Source of the DNA: Xestospongia bergquistia
Taxonomy: Eukaryota; Porifera; Demospongiae; Haplosclerida; Petrosiidae
Direction of reading: 5' to 3'
NCBI GenBank assembly: GCA_963965975.1
Contig: OZ014415.1
Span: forward strand, 1,059,001 to 1,123,000
Length of the DNA stretch: 64,000 nucleotides
In this document: positions 21,530 to 34,574 of the stretch, piece by piece
How positions within the stretch are numbered: position 1 is the stretch's first letter
How the letters are laid out: each line of letters opens with the position of its first letter
Notes under the pieces: generated by a model
Seen by the model: the letters and a program-made list of their open reading frames with translations, nothing else
Told to the model about the DNA's origin: nothing
The model's database searches: none
Position numbers and translations under genes: made by a program

Positions 21530-24079
21530 TTAATTATCACTTCCAGTGAGACAGACATTGTCAGTAAGTGAACAGCATCCATCTGGTTTAATTTGTCTCC
21601 TCCATCGATAACATATCTCTGTGGAAAGAATATGAAGAGAGAGAAAGATATCTGAAATGTATAACTATGTACTGGTGCATTGATTTCTATATCAAGCAAT
21701 ATAGCGCTATCATTTGTACCTTCAAATGAAGTAGAAACTAGTTGTGAAATTTTAGGACCTTCACCTATACTAGTAAGTGCTGATAAAGTGCAATTGTAGT
21801 AAGTGTTTGGTATAAGACAGAGAAGATCAAAGGTGGTTGCTGTCGATGTTAGAGTCTCATTTGTACCAAGAACAAATTGAGTATTGTTGCACGCCTCCCA
21901 GCAATGGAGGCTGTAGCCAATGATCTCTCCATTTCTGTCCTCAGGTGCTGGAGGTTCCCATGTTAATGAGATATTACGAGGATAATAGGTTGTGTTAACA
22001 AACATTTGTGGAGAAGCAGAAGGAACTATTAAAAAGAAAAGATGTTAAGTCAATAATCTTGAAATATCAATTACATAAATTAATAATTGATCAATGATCA
22101 TACTTGAGTATGTGTATGTTGTCTCTAACTAGTTTGTTGATAAAGGAAGTATATGATATACTAGTTTGTGTCATTACATAGTATCTTGTACATCTAACAA
22201 GCTTTCACCCACTCTGTCTGTACTAACAATGCCATGATGAAATATGTCCTAACTAGACAAGCATTATTACTATGCATATTATCACAATTTTCCATTTTAC
22301 CATCTTCAAGTGTAGTAAAATTCATAAGACTTGAATTACTATTACCAGCATAGTTAACAGCTATTATTGAGAATTCATAGGTGTTAGCCTCCTCCAGACC
22401 AGTAAGAGTGATGTTATAATTCTGTATATTAAGTAAAACATTAATTTTCTGACTTGTTTGTCCACTTATATCATATATCAGTCCTTTATACTCAATATAA
22501 TAGCATTCATTATAAGAAGTGACATATGATACTTCCCAGGAGATGGAAGCAGTGGTAGAAGTAACAGATATGTTACTTATCAATGGCATAGCAGGAAGGA
22601 CACCTATTGGGTGGTACATTTCCAAAGACATAATATTATATTATAGGTTTATTCATGAGAAGAACTTACTTCCACTAATGTTGATAGAAACACTGCTAGC
22701 AGTTCTTTCAGCATCAAGGACATTTAAAGAAGGATCTGTTGATTCCACAGTAACTGTACACTCGTAGTCTCCACTATCTCCAACATTAACAGGATCAAAT
22801 GACACCAGTGACTGATAGTATCCCATTGATACTAACACAGCTGAAGTCACTGTAATGTGACTAGTATTAGTCACTAATGAACCATTCTTATACCACACAG
22901 TTAAGACATTAACAGTTGTATTAGTTGTTTTATCAAGTCTAACAGTACAAATGAGTTTGACTGATGATCCTACAATCAGATCATCAGAGCTGCCCAGAGA
23001 CGTGGTGATATTAATAGATATGTCAGGTGGGAAAACTGTACAATGAAAACAAACACATTTAAAAAAAAACATTTTACTTATCATTATACCTATGACGTAT
23101 ATATCTTTGGATAGAGTATTAGTTAACTTACTCTGTACTGGTAATGTTTGTTCCTCAGTCGGATACTCAGATACAGCAAATATTTCAAATCTAGCACTGC
23201 AAAAATAAAATAGAGCATCAGCTGTATAAACAGGATTAATAGTCAGTGTACGTATCAGTTCATTGCCAATCTGTATTTGGTCTCCAAGTTGATGATTTCC
23301 TTCTGTCACCACTTCAGAAGCATTAGCAAAGACTTTAGTTTTTCCTCTTTGAACTGATATCATAGGAACTTCATAAAGTCTATCTGGTATGACGAATGTA
23401 CAATTTATCCTAGCTATGTCTCCAGCTACTGCATTCGATGTGACATCGATTGACATATCAGTAATATATACAATCAGAGCTATATTGATGGAAAGGTAAA
23501 TGATACTATATATACAGTAGTGAAATTGACTTACATTTCACATTTAAAATTAAATGAGATTGAAAGGTTATATTCATATTAGCAGTCGCAGCACAAGTAT
23601 AAGCTGAGCCATTATCTCGAGAGACGTTTAATCTGTTAATGCGCAAGTTTTGGGAGTATTGACTATTCGAATAAAACAGTGTGTAGTGAGTATTGTTATT
23701 AACAATAGTCATGTTGTTAGGATCTGTCCAAGTGAATTCTATACTGGTTATATTGTCAGTGATATTATAATTAAAAGACACACTACAGACTAGATCAATG
23801 TAAGTATCCGCAAAGAGGGTTGTGTTGTCCAGTCCAGGTGGGTCAGTACTCAGTGATAAAATCACTATATATAGTAAAGAATTAAAGTAGGATTTAAACA
23901 GATGTACTGTATAATGACAGTATAATAAATCATGTACTTCTAATAAAACATTAATACAGTGTGTTATATTATAGATAAATTAAAATGAAGTATTCTTTCC
24001 ACATACCTGAGCCTTGAGCGCATGTCAAAGCAAATGTTGTTAGAAATATCAGCACTATCACTGTAAATTTGACAGCCAT
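21530..24079 (-). CDS. Secreted protein with three Ig-like and two FN3 domains
   Basis: Seven exons: 24079-24007, 23864-23535, 23479-23132, 23035-22670, 22603-22301, 22025-21720 and 21618-21530. All are phase 1 and in frame, giving 604 residues. Exon 1 is a signal peptide (MAVKFTVIVLIFLTTFALTC). Ig-like domains: ~25-134 (LVCSV, YTCAA), ~135-250 (INCTF, YFCSA) and ~251-372 (LICTV, W, YECTV). FN3 domains: ~373-473 (ISWEV) and ~474-575 (LTWEPP, with an extra Cys pair). The last 29 residues are Cys-rich and basic, and there is no membrane helix before TAA. It is therefore predicted secreted, or an alternative 3' exon could supply an anchor. It lies between the receptor cluster and the GPCR cluster. 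Role unknown. Confidence 0.8.
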
Positions 24080-25083
24080 GTTCTGCAAATGAAGACGCCT
24101 TCAACTTAGGAAAAAAAAATGCGCTGATACGTGACAATGAATACATGTAACTAAATAAAAATGAATAATTATCAGTATTTACTAGTACTAGAGCACTGCT
24201 GGCTAATGAACCAACTAATGTAATAAGATCATCAAGGTCTGGAATACTGAGACAGCTAAAACAACAAAAAAAATTATTAATAAAAATATTGAATCTCTAT
24301 ATACAATAAGTTACTATATATGTTCAATAGACACTTTTATACATTTATCAACCTATTGTTATATTTCTATTTACCAATGAGTAGTATAAGTGTAATGCAA
24401 CTGTACCAACGGACAGTATCGTGTTCTCAGCTTTAACTTGACAGAAAGCATATCATAAATAACAAAATACTGAACTTAAATAGAGTAAAGAACAATAGAC
24501 AAAGTAAGGTAACCACACAACAAAGAAGTGCAAAGTAAATATGACAAGATCTAATTAACACACATACACTACTTAACAAGTCATTCAGTAGAACAAATAC
24601 TGATTAACAGGACATTCAGTAGGACAATCAACAAGGTGAAGTGTTGAGTGAACTCTGTTACATAAGTCCTGTACAAAATACAAGTTAAATTACTGTCTTC
24701 ATCACATTATTTTAGGATATCTGTATGTAAAGTAGTCAGTTAATTGAATGTTTAAGCTAGATCACATGATAAGTTATCACTTTTAAAATTGTTAAAAGAA
24801 CACACTCTAAAATAGTTTAGTAACTTTAATGGATACCTTGGTACCAACATCTGTCCTACATGATCCACTACTTAAACATCATGATATTTAAAATACAATT
24901 AAAGAGCACAGCCCCAAAGCATTTTCTACATAATTACAAAATTATATTATTACAAAAAGATAAACTCATTCTATACAAATTGAAATAAAAACACATTAAC
25001 AATGTAACTAAAACAAAAAAACATTAATTACTTAATGTTCAAAAGATAAACAGATGTTTTTTTAACAAAATAGTTAATATAAA
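24080..25083. other. Spacer between secreted Ig-FN3 gene and adhesion GPCR A
   Basis: About 1 kb. The left part should hold the promoter of the secreted Ig-FN3 gene and the right part the 3' region of GPCR A. No supported exon is seen. Confidence 0.5.
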
Positions 25084-28000
25084 TTATATCTTCTTTGATT
25101 CCTCTTCTATTTCATCAATATTTGCTTTAGTAAATGGTGTCTCAGCAAACACTATACCTTCTTCAGCCTCAGTAATGCTCTTTAAAACTTTAGATCTAAG
25201 AGTATCACTTGGATCATTTATTTCATGAATTGACATTTCACTCCCTTCGAAGCCAGAGTGTCTTTTCATAGTTGCATCATCATTCACAAATACACAGGAA
25301 TTTTTAGCAGCAAACTTAGTTCCCCCTGCAAACTCTGGATTACTTGAGTATCGAAGCACTTTTTGATGTATACGTAAAAATGTTGAAGATGTAAGTTCAC
25401 TAATGTCTTTTCTTGTCACAACAAAACACAACCTCTTCCAAGTAGTTCTCACTTCCTTTGAACGTAGACAATGCATTATAAAAATAAACAGACCGTGGAA
25501 GGCAGTGAAGACTACAAACAATGCAGCAAGGCCATCTTGTACTGTCTTATTGGTATGGATATCTTGAGTGACAAATAGTCCAATACCCCATCCCAAACCA
25601 AACAATATCGATAATACGATAGCTCCAATAAGTTGTTGGTGAAGGAAAGTACATACTTTATTTCTTGATTTTGTGGTAGATTGTTTTTTTCTGAGAGACA
25701 CAATGATGATGAAGAACACAACCCAATTGAAGAAATAAATGATAAGAAATGGGACTACCATACCAATATAATATGGTACAGTGAACGCTCGACAACTGTG
25801 AAACAAAAATACAGTGATACATTGTGACATTGTTATTATTAATAAACTTACAAATGATCACTCAAGTAGTTTTTGTAATTGGGAGCAAAACAGAACAATA
25901 CAATAAACAATGGAGTAACTATAATGAGAAATAATAATAATAGTCCCACATTGATCATCACACTTACCCCATGATAAAATAGTAGCTTTCAAAACAAAAT
26001 GTCGAATTTTGCTTCCAAGAACAATAACTAAATTCATATACAAATTGATAGCCTCAGCAGCCATGACCATAAATGTCACAAGAAAGAAATACTGCAAGAC
26101 AGCACCTACAACAGCACAGACACCTGGAACACCTTTACTATGAACAGAAATGATGAAGGTAATATAGAGACCCATTAAAGCAAAACACAAGTTCAAAAGT
26201 AATTGACCATGATCAGAAGTACGTAGGTTCCTGCAAGCAAACAAGATAAACACATATGATTGATTTAAGTGTAGTAAGTTCTTACTTGTTAGATAGATAT
26301 GAGATGACAGTAACTGTCAGACAAACAAGAGAGACAATGATACCAATGTAAGTAACTGAATCTAAGAACAATGTTAGTCCTGTTCTCTCTGTTGGTTCAA
26401 TTGTAGAAGACACATCCTAAAAAGGTATCAACATAATCACTCAAAATACACTTCAGTATATATCCCTTACTAATAATATAGCAAAGTTAGTAAGATGATT
26501 ACATTCACAGATCACCTCTGTATCATTAACTGTTGTATTACGACATCCTTCACTTGACCAGTCACCATATCCATCTATATGAAGTCAATTGAATAAAATA
26601 TATAAAATAGACAATTTGGAATATAAGAGTTTGCAATATTGTGCTTTTTGAATAATGCTGAGGGAGTTTTTAATTTAAAAAAAAAAAAAGTAAATTGCTT
26701 TATCTTCAACTTACTATCTAAAGATTGATTCCAGAATGAACAACGTGGGAACGAACCATTCATATTCTATAGAGTGAAGGTAGTATATTATATCATTATT
26801 GATATCTACTATAATACTTACTGAATTGACTAAAAACCTAAGATCCACTGGAGGATCAAGTTCTTTTAAGTTATTTCTCCCAACAACAGAAGCAGCTATG
26901 ATGAGGCTACTCACTTCTAGGAAGTTCCTACTTCTCCTCAGGAACAAAGAGTCAGTAATAAAGACTGCATTAGTGATTTTAGTACAATTAGAATTGGTAG
27001 GAACTGTGCTAAGTAAATTGTTAGGTAGAGAGATAGCTGCAGTCGGCTGCTGATCTGATGCTCCAAATATCACATTATTGTTATCAAGTCCATTTGAAAA
27101 ATTTTCATACTTTACACTGAATGTTACACTCGATTGATTAAATATCTCATTACATATTTGTTGTGCTGATACAGCAAATGATGTTAAAGCAATTACAACA
27201 GGTAATGAAGTGTTAGTGATTGGTATGTTCTCTGAAACTGATCCAACAGCTTCCAGTATACTGAAAAATATTTAACTAACTTGAATAAAAAACTACAAAC
27301 TCACGTAGATGATGTGTTAGACGTTTCTTGACTTTCTTGTAATATATCTTCACGGACATCTAAAATGTTGTCAACCACTTCTAAAAATACTGTGCTCAAC
27401 TATAAATACAATACAAGTGATTACAAGTGATACAACTGCTTACTGTAATGTTCTCTGCTACTTCTTCAACTGCAGTCACCAGTACACTTACACTTGTTTC
27501 CACTTCAGTAGAACCTAATACAGTATGATCACTTGTACGATTCTCCAGTTTTTCTACTTTTTCTGTTACAGGGAGCTAAAATATAATGAATAATAAGAAT
27601 GGTTTATAAGTAATTCAATAACTTACATTTCTTAACTGACATATCTCTCGAGCTAAATCACTAAAATTACAAGCTGCAACATTTGGTTCAGACCACTTAG
27701 CTCCATTAGTAAAATCTCCTCCACAATATCGAGTGGCTTGAAGTGTTTTTCCACAAGGACAATTGAGTACTGTTAGCACTCCAATATTAGTTTCTGGCCA
27801 TAAGATTGTGATACTAAGATCTTGTCTACCAGAAGGTGATGGAATGACAGTTTTAGTAGATTGACAGCCATCTTGAAATTGCAAAGGCTTATCAATTGTT
27901 TTATCAAGTCAAATGTTATCTTACCAAATCTATCAACTTCAACTATTGAAATGTTTTTACTAAGTTGTGCACCAAGTGTACCTATTTGCTGTTGTACTCC

Positions 28001-31000
28001 AATCTTAAGTTGTTCAGAGGGTTCTTGCTGTGTTATCATAGTAATTACAATAGGAATAGTAAAGATTTGTGTCGTGTAACTAGATTATAAAGATACAATA
28101 TTATAAGAATTAAGTTGTAACACTATGGATAGGAAATATTCACTTTATATTATCTTGGTTAAGAATTTGAATGGAGAAAAAGGAGGTATTAGATACATTA
28201 TTTAAGCTGCTACCAGAAATATAATTATTGATCTAAAAATGTAATATAGATTTATAAATAGCTACTCAAATGTACCTCACGAATAAAATCAGACAATTTT
28301 CCTGGTATAGTTTGCCGTTTAGTTGTATCATAAAAGTCATCTGGTAGTTGCATCACACCTTCATATTGAATAATATCTACATAATTATATAAATATATCC
28401 AACAAGTACTTATTACAAATTATTAGGTATTACCTGTAATATTTAAAAGAGCTCTTGATGATATCACAGACATGCTATTACCATTAATTATGCTTCCAGC
28501 TTCACAGTGATAAAATCCTCTATCATTCAAATCTAATTCTGGAAACAGCAGCACAGAGACATCAGTGTTGTCATTAGGAATTAACACATTATCTTTATAC
28601 CACAATATTGTAGGAAGAGGAGAACCAGTAGCTTTACATGTAAGGTTAACAGTGGAGTAAATAGTTCCTGAAGTATCTTGAGGAGATCGTGTAATTTGTG
28701 GTGGAACTATGACTGATACAACTGTATTAAAGATATACAATTCATTTAATAACAAATGATATATAGCTTACCATTTTCACAATTGATACCAGAGTATCCA
28801 GTAAAACATTTACACAAATATCCATTACTCAAACTATTACATTTACCATGTTTCCCACATGGAATTGTTAAACAGTGGTTTGTAGGTGGTGCTGCAATAA
28901 TTTCACTATATTTAAATCAATGTTCAAGTTGATTACTTACGCTCAACTACTTGTAATGTAAATGGTATCATCAATACAACTCCATTGTTAGCTTCATTAT
29001 CAGCCCGACAGGAATAACTGCCATTATCACTGCCACCTAAACTTGTTATTTCTAACATACTAGTACGTTGTAAAACACCAGGAATAATGTTTGAACGGAA
29101 ACCATTAGATTGTTCTGATGTCATTATTTTCACTCTACTTGCATTCAATAAAAGTTGACCATTTCTCCTCCATACAATATCAGGTCGTGGAACACCATCA
29201 GCAGTACAGTTGAACTTTACACTTTGTCCTCTTTCTTTCGTTACAGATCCTCCTGTATCGTTTTGTAAAGCAGCCTTAACTATAAACATTGTACAAGAAG
29301 ATATAATTTTAATAACTTAAAAATTTACCAAACACATTCACTGTGACTATTGCTTCATCATCACCAGCTTCATTTTCTGCAGACATCTTGTACATCCCTC
29401 TATCACTCAATTGAGCATTGGGTATAGTTAGAGAGAGACGATCAGGAGAAGTAGGAAAAATTGACCTAAATGTATCAGAATTTAATGGCTTGACTTGCCA
29501 GAGTATTTTCATTAAGTTCACAGGTGAGACAACATCACTAATAGTAAAAGCAATGGTTATAGATTCATTAAATAACCCTATGATGTAGTTAGAAACTGGT
29601 AATACAGAAGGTGGCACTATATGAAAATATGAAAGGAAATACAATAATGAGTTATGTCCAATCAAAATATAATGATAGAGAAACCGTATATTTGGCAAAA
29701 AGTAAGCTTAACTGAATCAAGTCTGTTAAAGTGACTTACCAACAACAATAGATGTCTTTGACTCTGATCCTGCCATATTAGTCACATTACAAGTGTAGTC
29801 ACCTTTGTGTGTAGCAACATCCACATTACTTACACTCAAAATAGATACACTGCGAGTGTCACTATTAAAACTGATGATAGTCAGTACACTAGTAGCAACA
29901 ACTGCTACTCCTCTGTGATACCATACATGTTGATTATTAGGACCTCCTTCAGCTCTACATTCAAGACTAAATGTACCTCCTTGTTTAGTCAGTGTTTGAT
30001 TGATTAATTGGACAGATCCCTCAGGTGATACTAAATAACAGACATTATTTAATTTATTACATATATTCAACTCACCAGATAAAGTTGCATTATTAGAGTA
30101 TATTATAATTGAGTTGCTAGTTGCTGTACACTGATAAACACCAGCATCGCTAAAACCAATTGGATTAAATGGAAGGAGATGATCATTTTGTCCTACATCT
30201 GAGGTCCCTCCATTTTTCTCATGTTTATGCCATATGTATTGTGGAACTGGAAATGATTCTGCTTCACATGTTAAGTTATTAATCATACCATTAACAGCTA
30301 AAATTTGAACAGGATGTTTTAAAAATCTTGGACTGATGTAAACATATGTAGTATTACTTCCATTACCAGCACTGTTTTGTGCAATACATTGATATAGACC
30401 ACCATGATCTGGTGCTGTGATATGGTTTATCATCAATACGGAGAAGAACTCTGTAGAAATAATTGTGTAGCTATTGATTCCAGATTTGATAGCAGACCCA
30501 TTTACCAACCATGTAAACATGTTGTTAGGTCGTGCTTGACTAGTACATATAAGATTGACTTCATCTTCATAGTTAAAAGTCATATTTTGTGGTTGGATCA
30601 TTACTGAACCTTCAGGAGAAATAGTCACTAGAGCTGCTGAGCTAGTTGTATTGTATTCCACACCATTTATCACATTAGTTGCTACACAATGATACATGCC
30701 AAAATCACTAAAGTTAACTGAATTGATCATAAAGACATTTCTGTTTTCACCAACTATTGCTTCAAACATTCCTGTTACTCTGTTCATCTTTTCCCATTGA
30801 ATTGATGGAGATGGGAAAGCTTCAGCTTCACATGTCAACCTCAATGTTTGCAATTGTTGTAACTCCATATTCTGAGGTTGTACAATAAATTCAGGAACAA
30901 CAAATAGTGTTGAAGAAACAATGTCATATCCAGCTTCATTCTGTACTACACAGTAGTATTTGCCACCATTAGTAGGAGCTGTGATGTTATTAAGAACAAT

Positions 31001-34000
31001 AACTTGTGTCAGTGCTCTAGGTGGTCCTATGAAAACTATATGACGAGAAAAGAAACATCTAATTCTATGTGGATGTATTACATTAATTATAGTCACAATC
31101 TCTGTCTTAATTACACTCACAATTTCTATCAATGCTTTTATTGAATGATCCTCCATCACAGTTTAAACACACCATCCCACTAGTGTTTCTTAGCCACACA
31201 TATATGTTGTTAGGACCTGCATCAGTTGTACAAATAAAGGTAACATTGTCACCTCTATTGTGGGTTGCATTTATAGGTGATATAGATACTATTCCCTCAG
31301 GAGAAACTGTACAGAATAAGAATGACGTAAGTGTTACTTAATGAAGTTAAGTCTACACAGATGACTTACCAACAACAGTAGATGTCTTTGACTCTGATCC
31401 TGCCATATTAGTCACAACACAAGTGTAGTCACCTTTATGCATAGCAGCATCAACATTAGGTACACGTAAAACTGAAACACTGCGAGTGTCACTACTAAAA
31501 ATGATAGTAAGTACACTAGTGTCTACAACAAGTACTCCTCTGTGATACCATACATGTTGATTGTTAGGACCTCCTTCAGCTATACATTCAAGACTAAATG
31601 TACCTCCTTGTTTAGTCAGTGTTTGATTGATTAACTGGACAGAACCTTCAGGTGATACTAAAGAACAGAATTTTATTGACATCAAATTAATACTACATAT
31701 GTTCTACTCACCATATAAAGTTGCATTATTAGAGTATATAGTAATTGAGTTGCTAGTTGCTTTACACTGATAAATACCAGCATCACCAAAAACAATTGGA
31801 TTAAATGGAAGAAGATAATCATCTGGTCCTACATCTAAAGTCCCTTCATCTTGTTCATGTTTATACCACATGTATTGTGGAACTGGAAATGATTCTGCTT
31901 CACATGTCAAGTTTTGTATTGTACCATTAACAGCTAAAGTTTGCACAGGATGAATTAAAAATCTTGGACTGATGAAAACATATGTAGTATCATTTCCACT
32001 ACCAGCACTATTTTGTGCAATACATTGATATAAACCACCATGATCTGGTGCTGTGATATTATTTATCATCAATATGGAAAAGAATTCTGTAGAAATGAAT
32101 ATGTAGCTATTTGTACCATATGTGATAGAAGATCCATTAAATGACCAAGTAAACATGTTGTTAGGTCCTCCTTGAGTAGTGCATATAAGATTAACTTTAT
32201 CTTCATAATCAAATGTCATATTTTGTTGTTGGATCATTACTGAACCTTCAGGAGAAATAGTTACTAGAGCTGCTGAGCTAGTGGCATTATATTCCACACC
32301 ATTTATCACATTAGTTGCTACACAGCGATACATGCCAAAATCGTTAAAGGTAACGGAATTGATCATAAAGACAGTACTGGTTTCACCAACTATTGCTTCA
32401 AATATTTCTGTTTCTCTGTTCATCTTTTCCCATTGAATTGATGGAGATGGGAAAGCTTCAGCTTCACATGTCAACCTCAATGTTTGCAATTGCTGTAACT
32501 CCATATTCTGAGGTTGTACAATAAATTCAGGAACAACAAAAAGTGTTGAAGAAACAATGTCATATCCAGCTTCATTCTGTACTACACAGTAGTATTTGCC
32601 ACCATCAGTAGGAGCTGTGATGTTATTAAGAACAATAACTTGTGTCAGTGCTCTAGGTGGTTCTATGAAAACTATATGATGAGAAAACAAACATCTAATT
32701 CTATGTGGATGTATTACATTAATTATAGTCACAATCTCTGTCTTAATTACACTCACAGTTTCTATCAATACTTTTATTGAATGATCCTCCATCACAGTTT
32801 AAACACACCATCCCACTAGTGTTTCTTAGCCACACATATATGTTGTTAGGACCTGCATCAGTTGTACAAATAAAGGTAACATTGTCACCTCTATTGTGGG
32901 TTGCATTTATAGGTGATATAGATACTATTCCCTCAGGAGAAACTGTACAGAATAAGAATGACGTAAGTATTACTTAATGAAGTTGAGTCTACACAGATGA
33001 CTTACCAACAACAGTAGATGTCTTTGACTCTGATCCTGCCATATTAGTCACAACACAAGTGTAGTCACCTTTATGCATAGCAGCATCAACATTAGGTACA
33101 CGTAAAACTGAAAAGCTGCGAGTGTCACTACTAAAAATGATAGTAAGTACACTAGTGTCTACAAAAAGTACTCCTCTGTGATACCATACATGTTGATTGT
33201 TAGGACCTCCTTCAGCTATACATTCAAGACTAAATGTACCCCCTTGTTTAGTCAATGTTTGATTGATTAACTGGACAGAACCTTCAGGTGATACTAAAGA
33301 ACAGAATTTTATTGACATCAAATTAATACTACATATGTTCTACTCACCATATAAAGTTGCATTATTAGAATATATTGTAATTGAGTTGCTAGTTGCTTTA
33401 CACTGATAAATACCAGCATCACCAAAAACAATTGGATTAAATGGAAGAAGATAATCATCTGGTCCTACATCTAAAGTCCCTTCATCTTGTTCATGTTTAT
33501 ACCACATGTATTGTGGAACTGGAAATGATTCTGCTTCACATGTCAAGTTTTGTATTGTACCATTAACAGCTAAAGTTTGCACAGGATGAATTAAAAATCT
33601 TGGACTGATGAAAACATATGTAGTATCAATTCCACTACCAGCACTATTTTGTGCAATACATTGATATAAACCACCATGATCTGGTGCTGTGATATTATTT
33701 ATCATCAATATGGAAAAGAATTCTGTAGAAATGAATATGTAGCTATTTGTACCATATATGATAGAAGATCCATTAAATGACCAAGTAAACATGTTGTTAG
33801 GTCCTCCTTGAGTAGTGCATATAAGATTAACTTTATCTTCATAATCAAATGTCATATTTTGTTGTTGGATCATTACTGAACCTTCAGGAGAAATAGTTAC
33901 TAGAGCTGCTGAGCTAGTGGCATTATATTCCACACCATTTATCACATTTGTTGCTACACAGCGATACATACCAAAATCATTAAAGGTAACGAAATTGATC

Positions 34001-34574
34001 ATAAAGACAGTACTGGTTTCACCAACTATTGCTTCAAACATTTCTGTTTCTCTGTTCATCTTTTCCCATTGAATTGATGGAGATGGGAAAGCTTCAGCTT
34101 CACATGCCAGCCTCAATATTTGTAATTGCTGTAACTCTATATTCTGAGGGTGAACCGTAAAATAAGGGAGAATTTGAAGAGTTTTTGTATCATTTATATC
34201 AGCTGCTAATATACTGTCAAAACTACAGATGTAATCACCACCATCACTGGCATTAACATTAGTTAGTATATGAACTAATGTTTCTTCAGTTGTTACACCT
34301 ATTTTTTCTGCTAATACAGAAAGTGGTGATAATCTGATCCAACGTATAATTCCCATGTCACCAGCAGCTGCAGTTCCAGTACATGTGAGGGTAACATTAC
34401 TACCAAATGATGTTGCATTCTCAACAATGCGACCAATAGCAGATTGACTTTGAGCAACTGAAGAATGAAAAGAATAGGAAGAGTTGTTGCAGTATAAATA
34501 AAAACATTATCACACTCACTGCCAATAATACTGCAGAATAACAGAGTACAAAATAATGCCTCCAATTGCATCAT
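25084..34574 (-). CDS. Adhesion GPCR A (~18 Ig, EGF, HormR, GAIN/GPS, 7TM)
   Basis: It starts at ATG 34574 (signal [14 protein letters not shown]; 34607 is an alternative start). Early exons are 34574-34520, 34457-33348 and 33293-33006, all phase 1. About 17 Ig domains run from 34457 to 28940. An EGF-like module follows (28885-28775, ending GYSGINC), then one more Ig (28710-28440). After an unassigned segment comes a HormR domain (27870-27640: CPCG, RYCGGDF, CNFS). Next are the GAIN region (27600-26760) and the GPS (26763-26465), with CSFW, DWSSEGC and [12 protein letters not shown]. The H-L-T self-cleavage site is intact. Seven helices span ~26400-25500, including GWGIGLF in TM6 and FHGLFIFI in TM7. 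The tail ends EEESKKI and lacks the C-terminal tyrosine block of its three paralogs. Confidence 0.85.
29726..34460 (-). repeat. Intragenic Ig-exon array with 1,636-bp near-identical units (GPCR A)
   Basis: A block of five Ig domains (four in long exons plus one in its own exon) is repeated three times. The segments 31353-31685 and 32989-33321 are offset by 1,636 bp and encode proteins differing at only about three positions, with matching introns. The third unit (29726-31159) is more diverged. The units therefore arose by successive tandem duplications within one gene. Confidence 0.85.
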
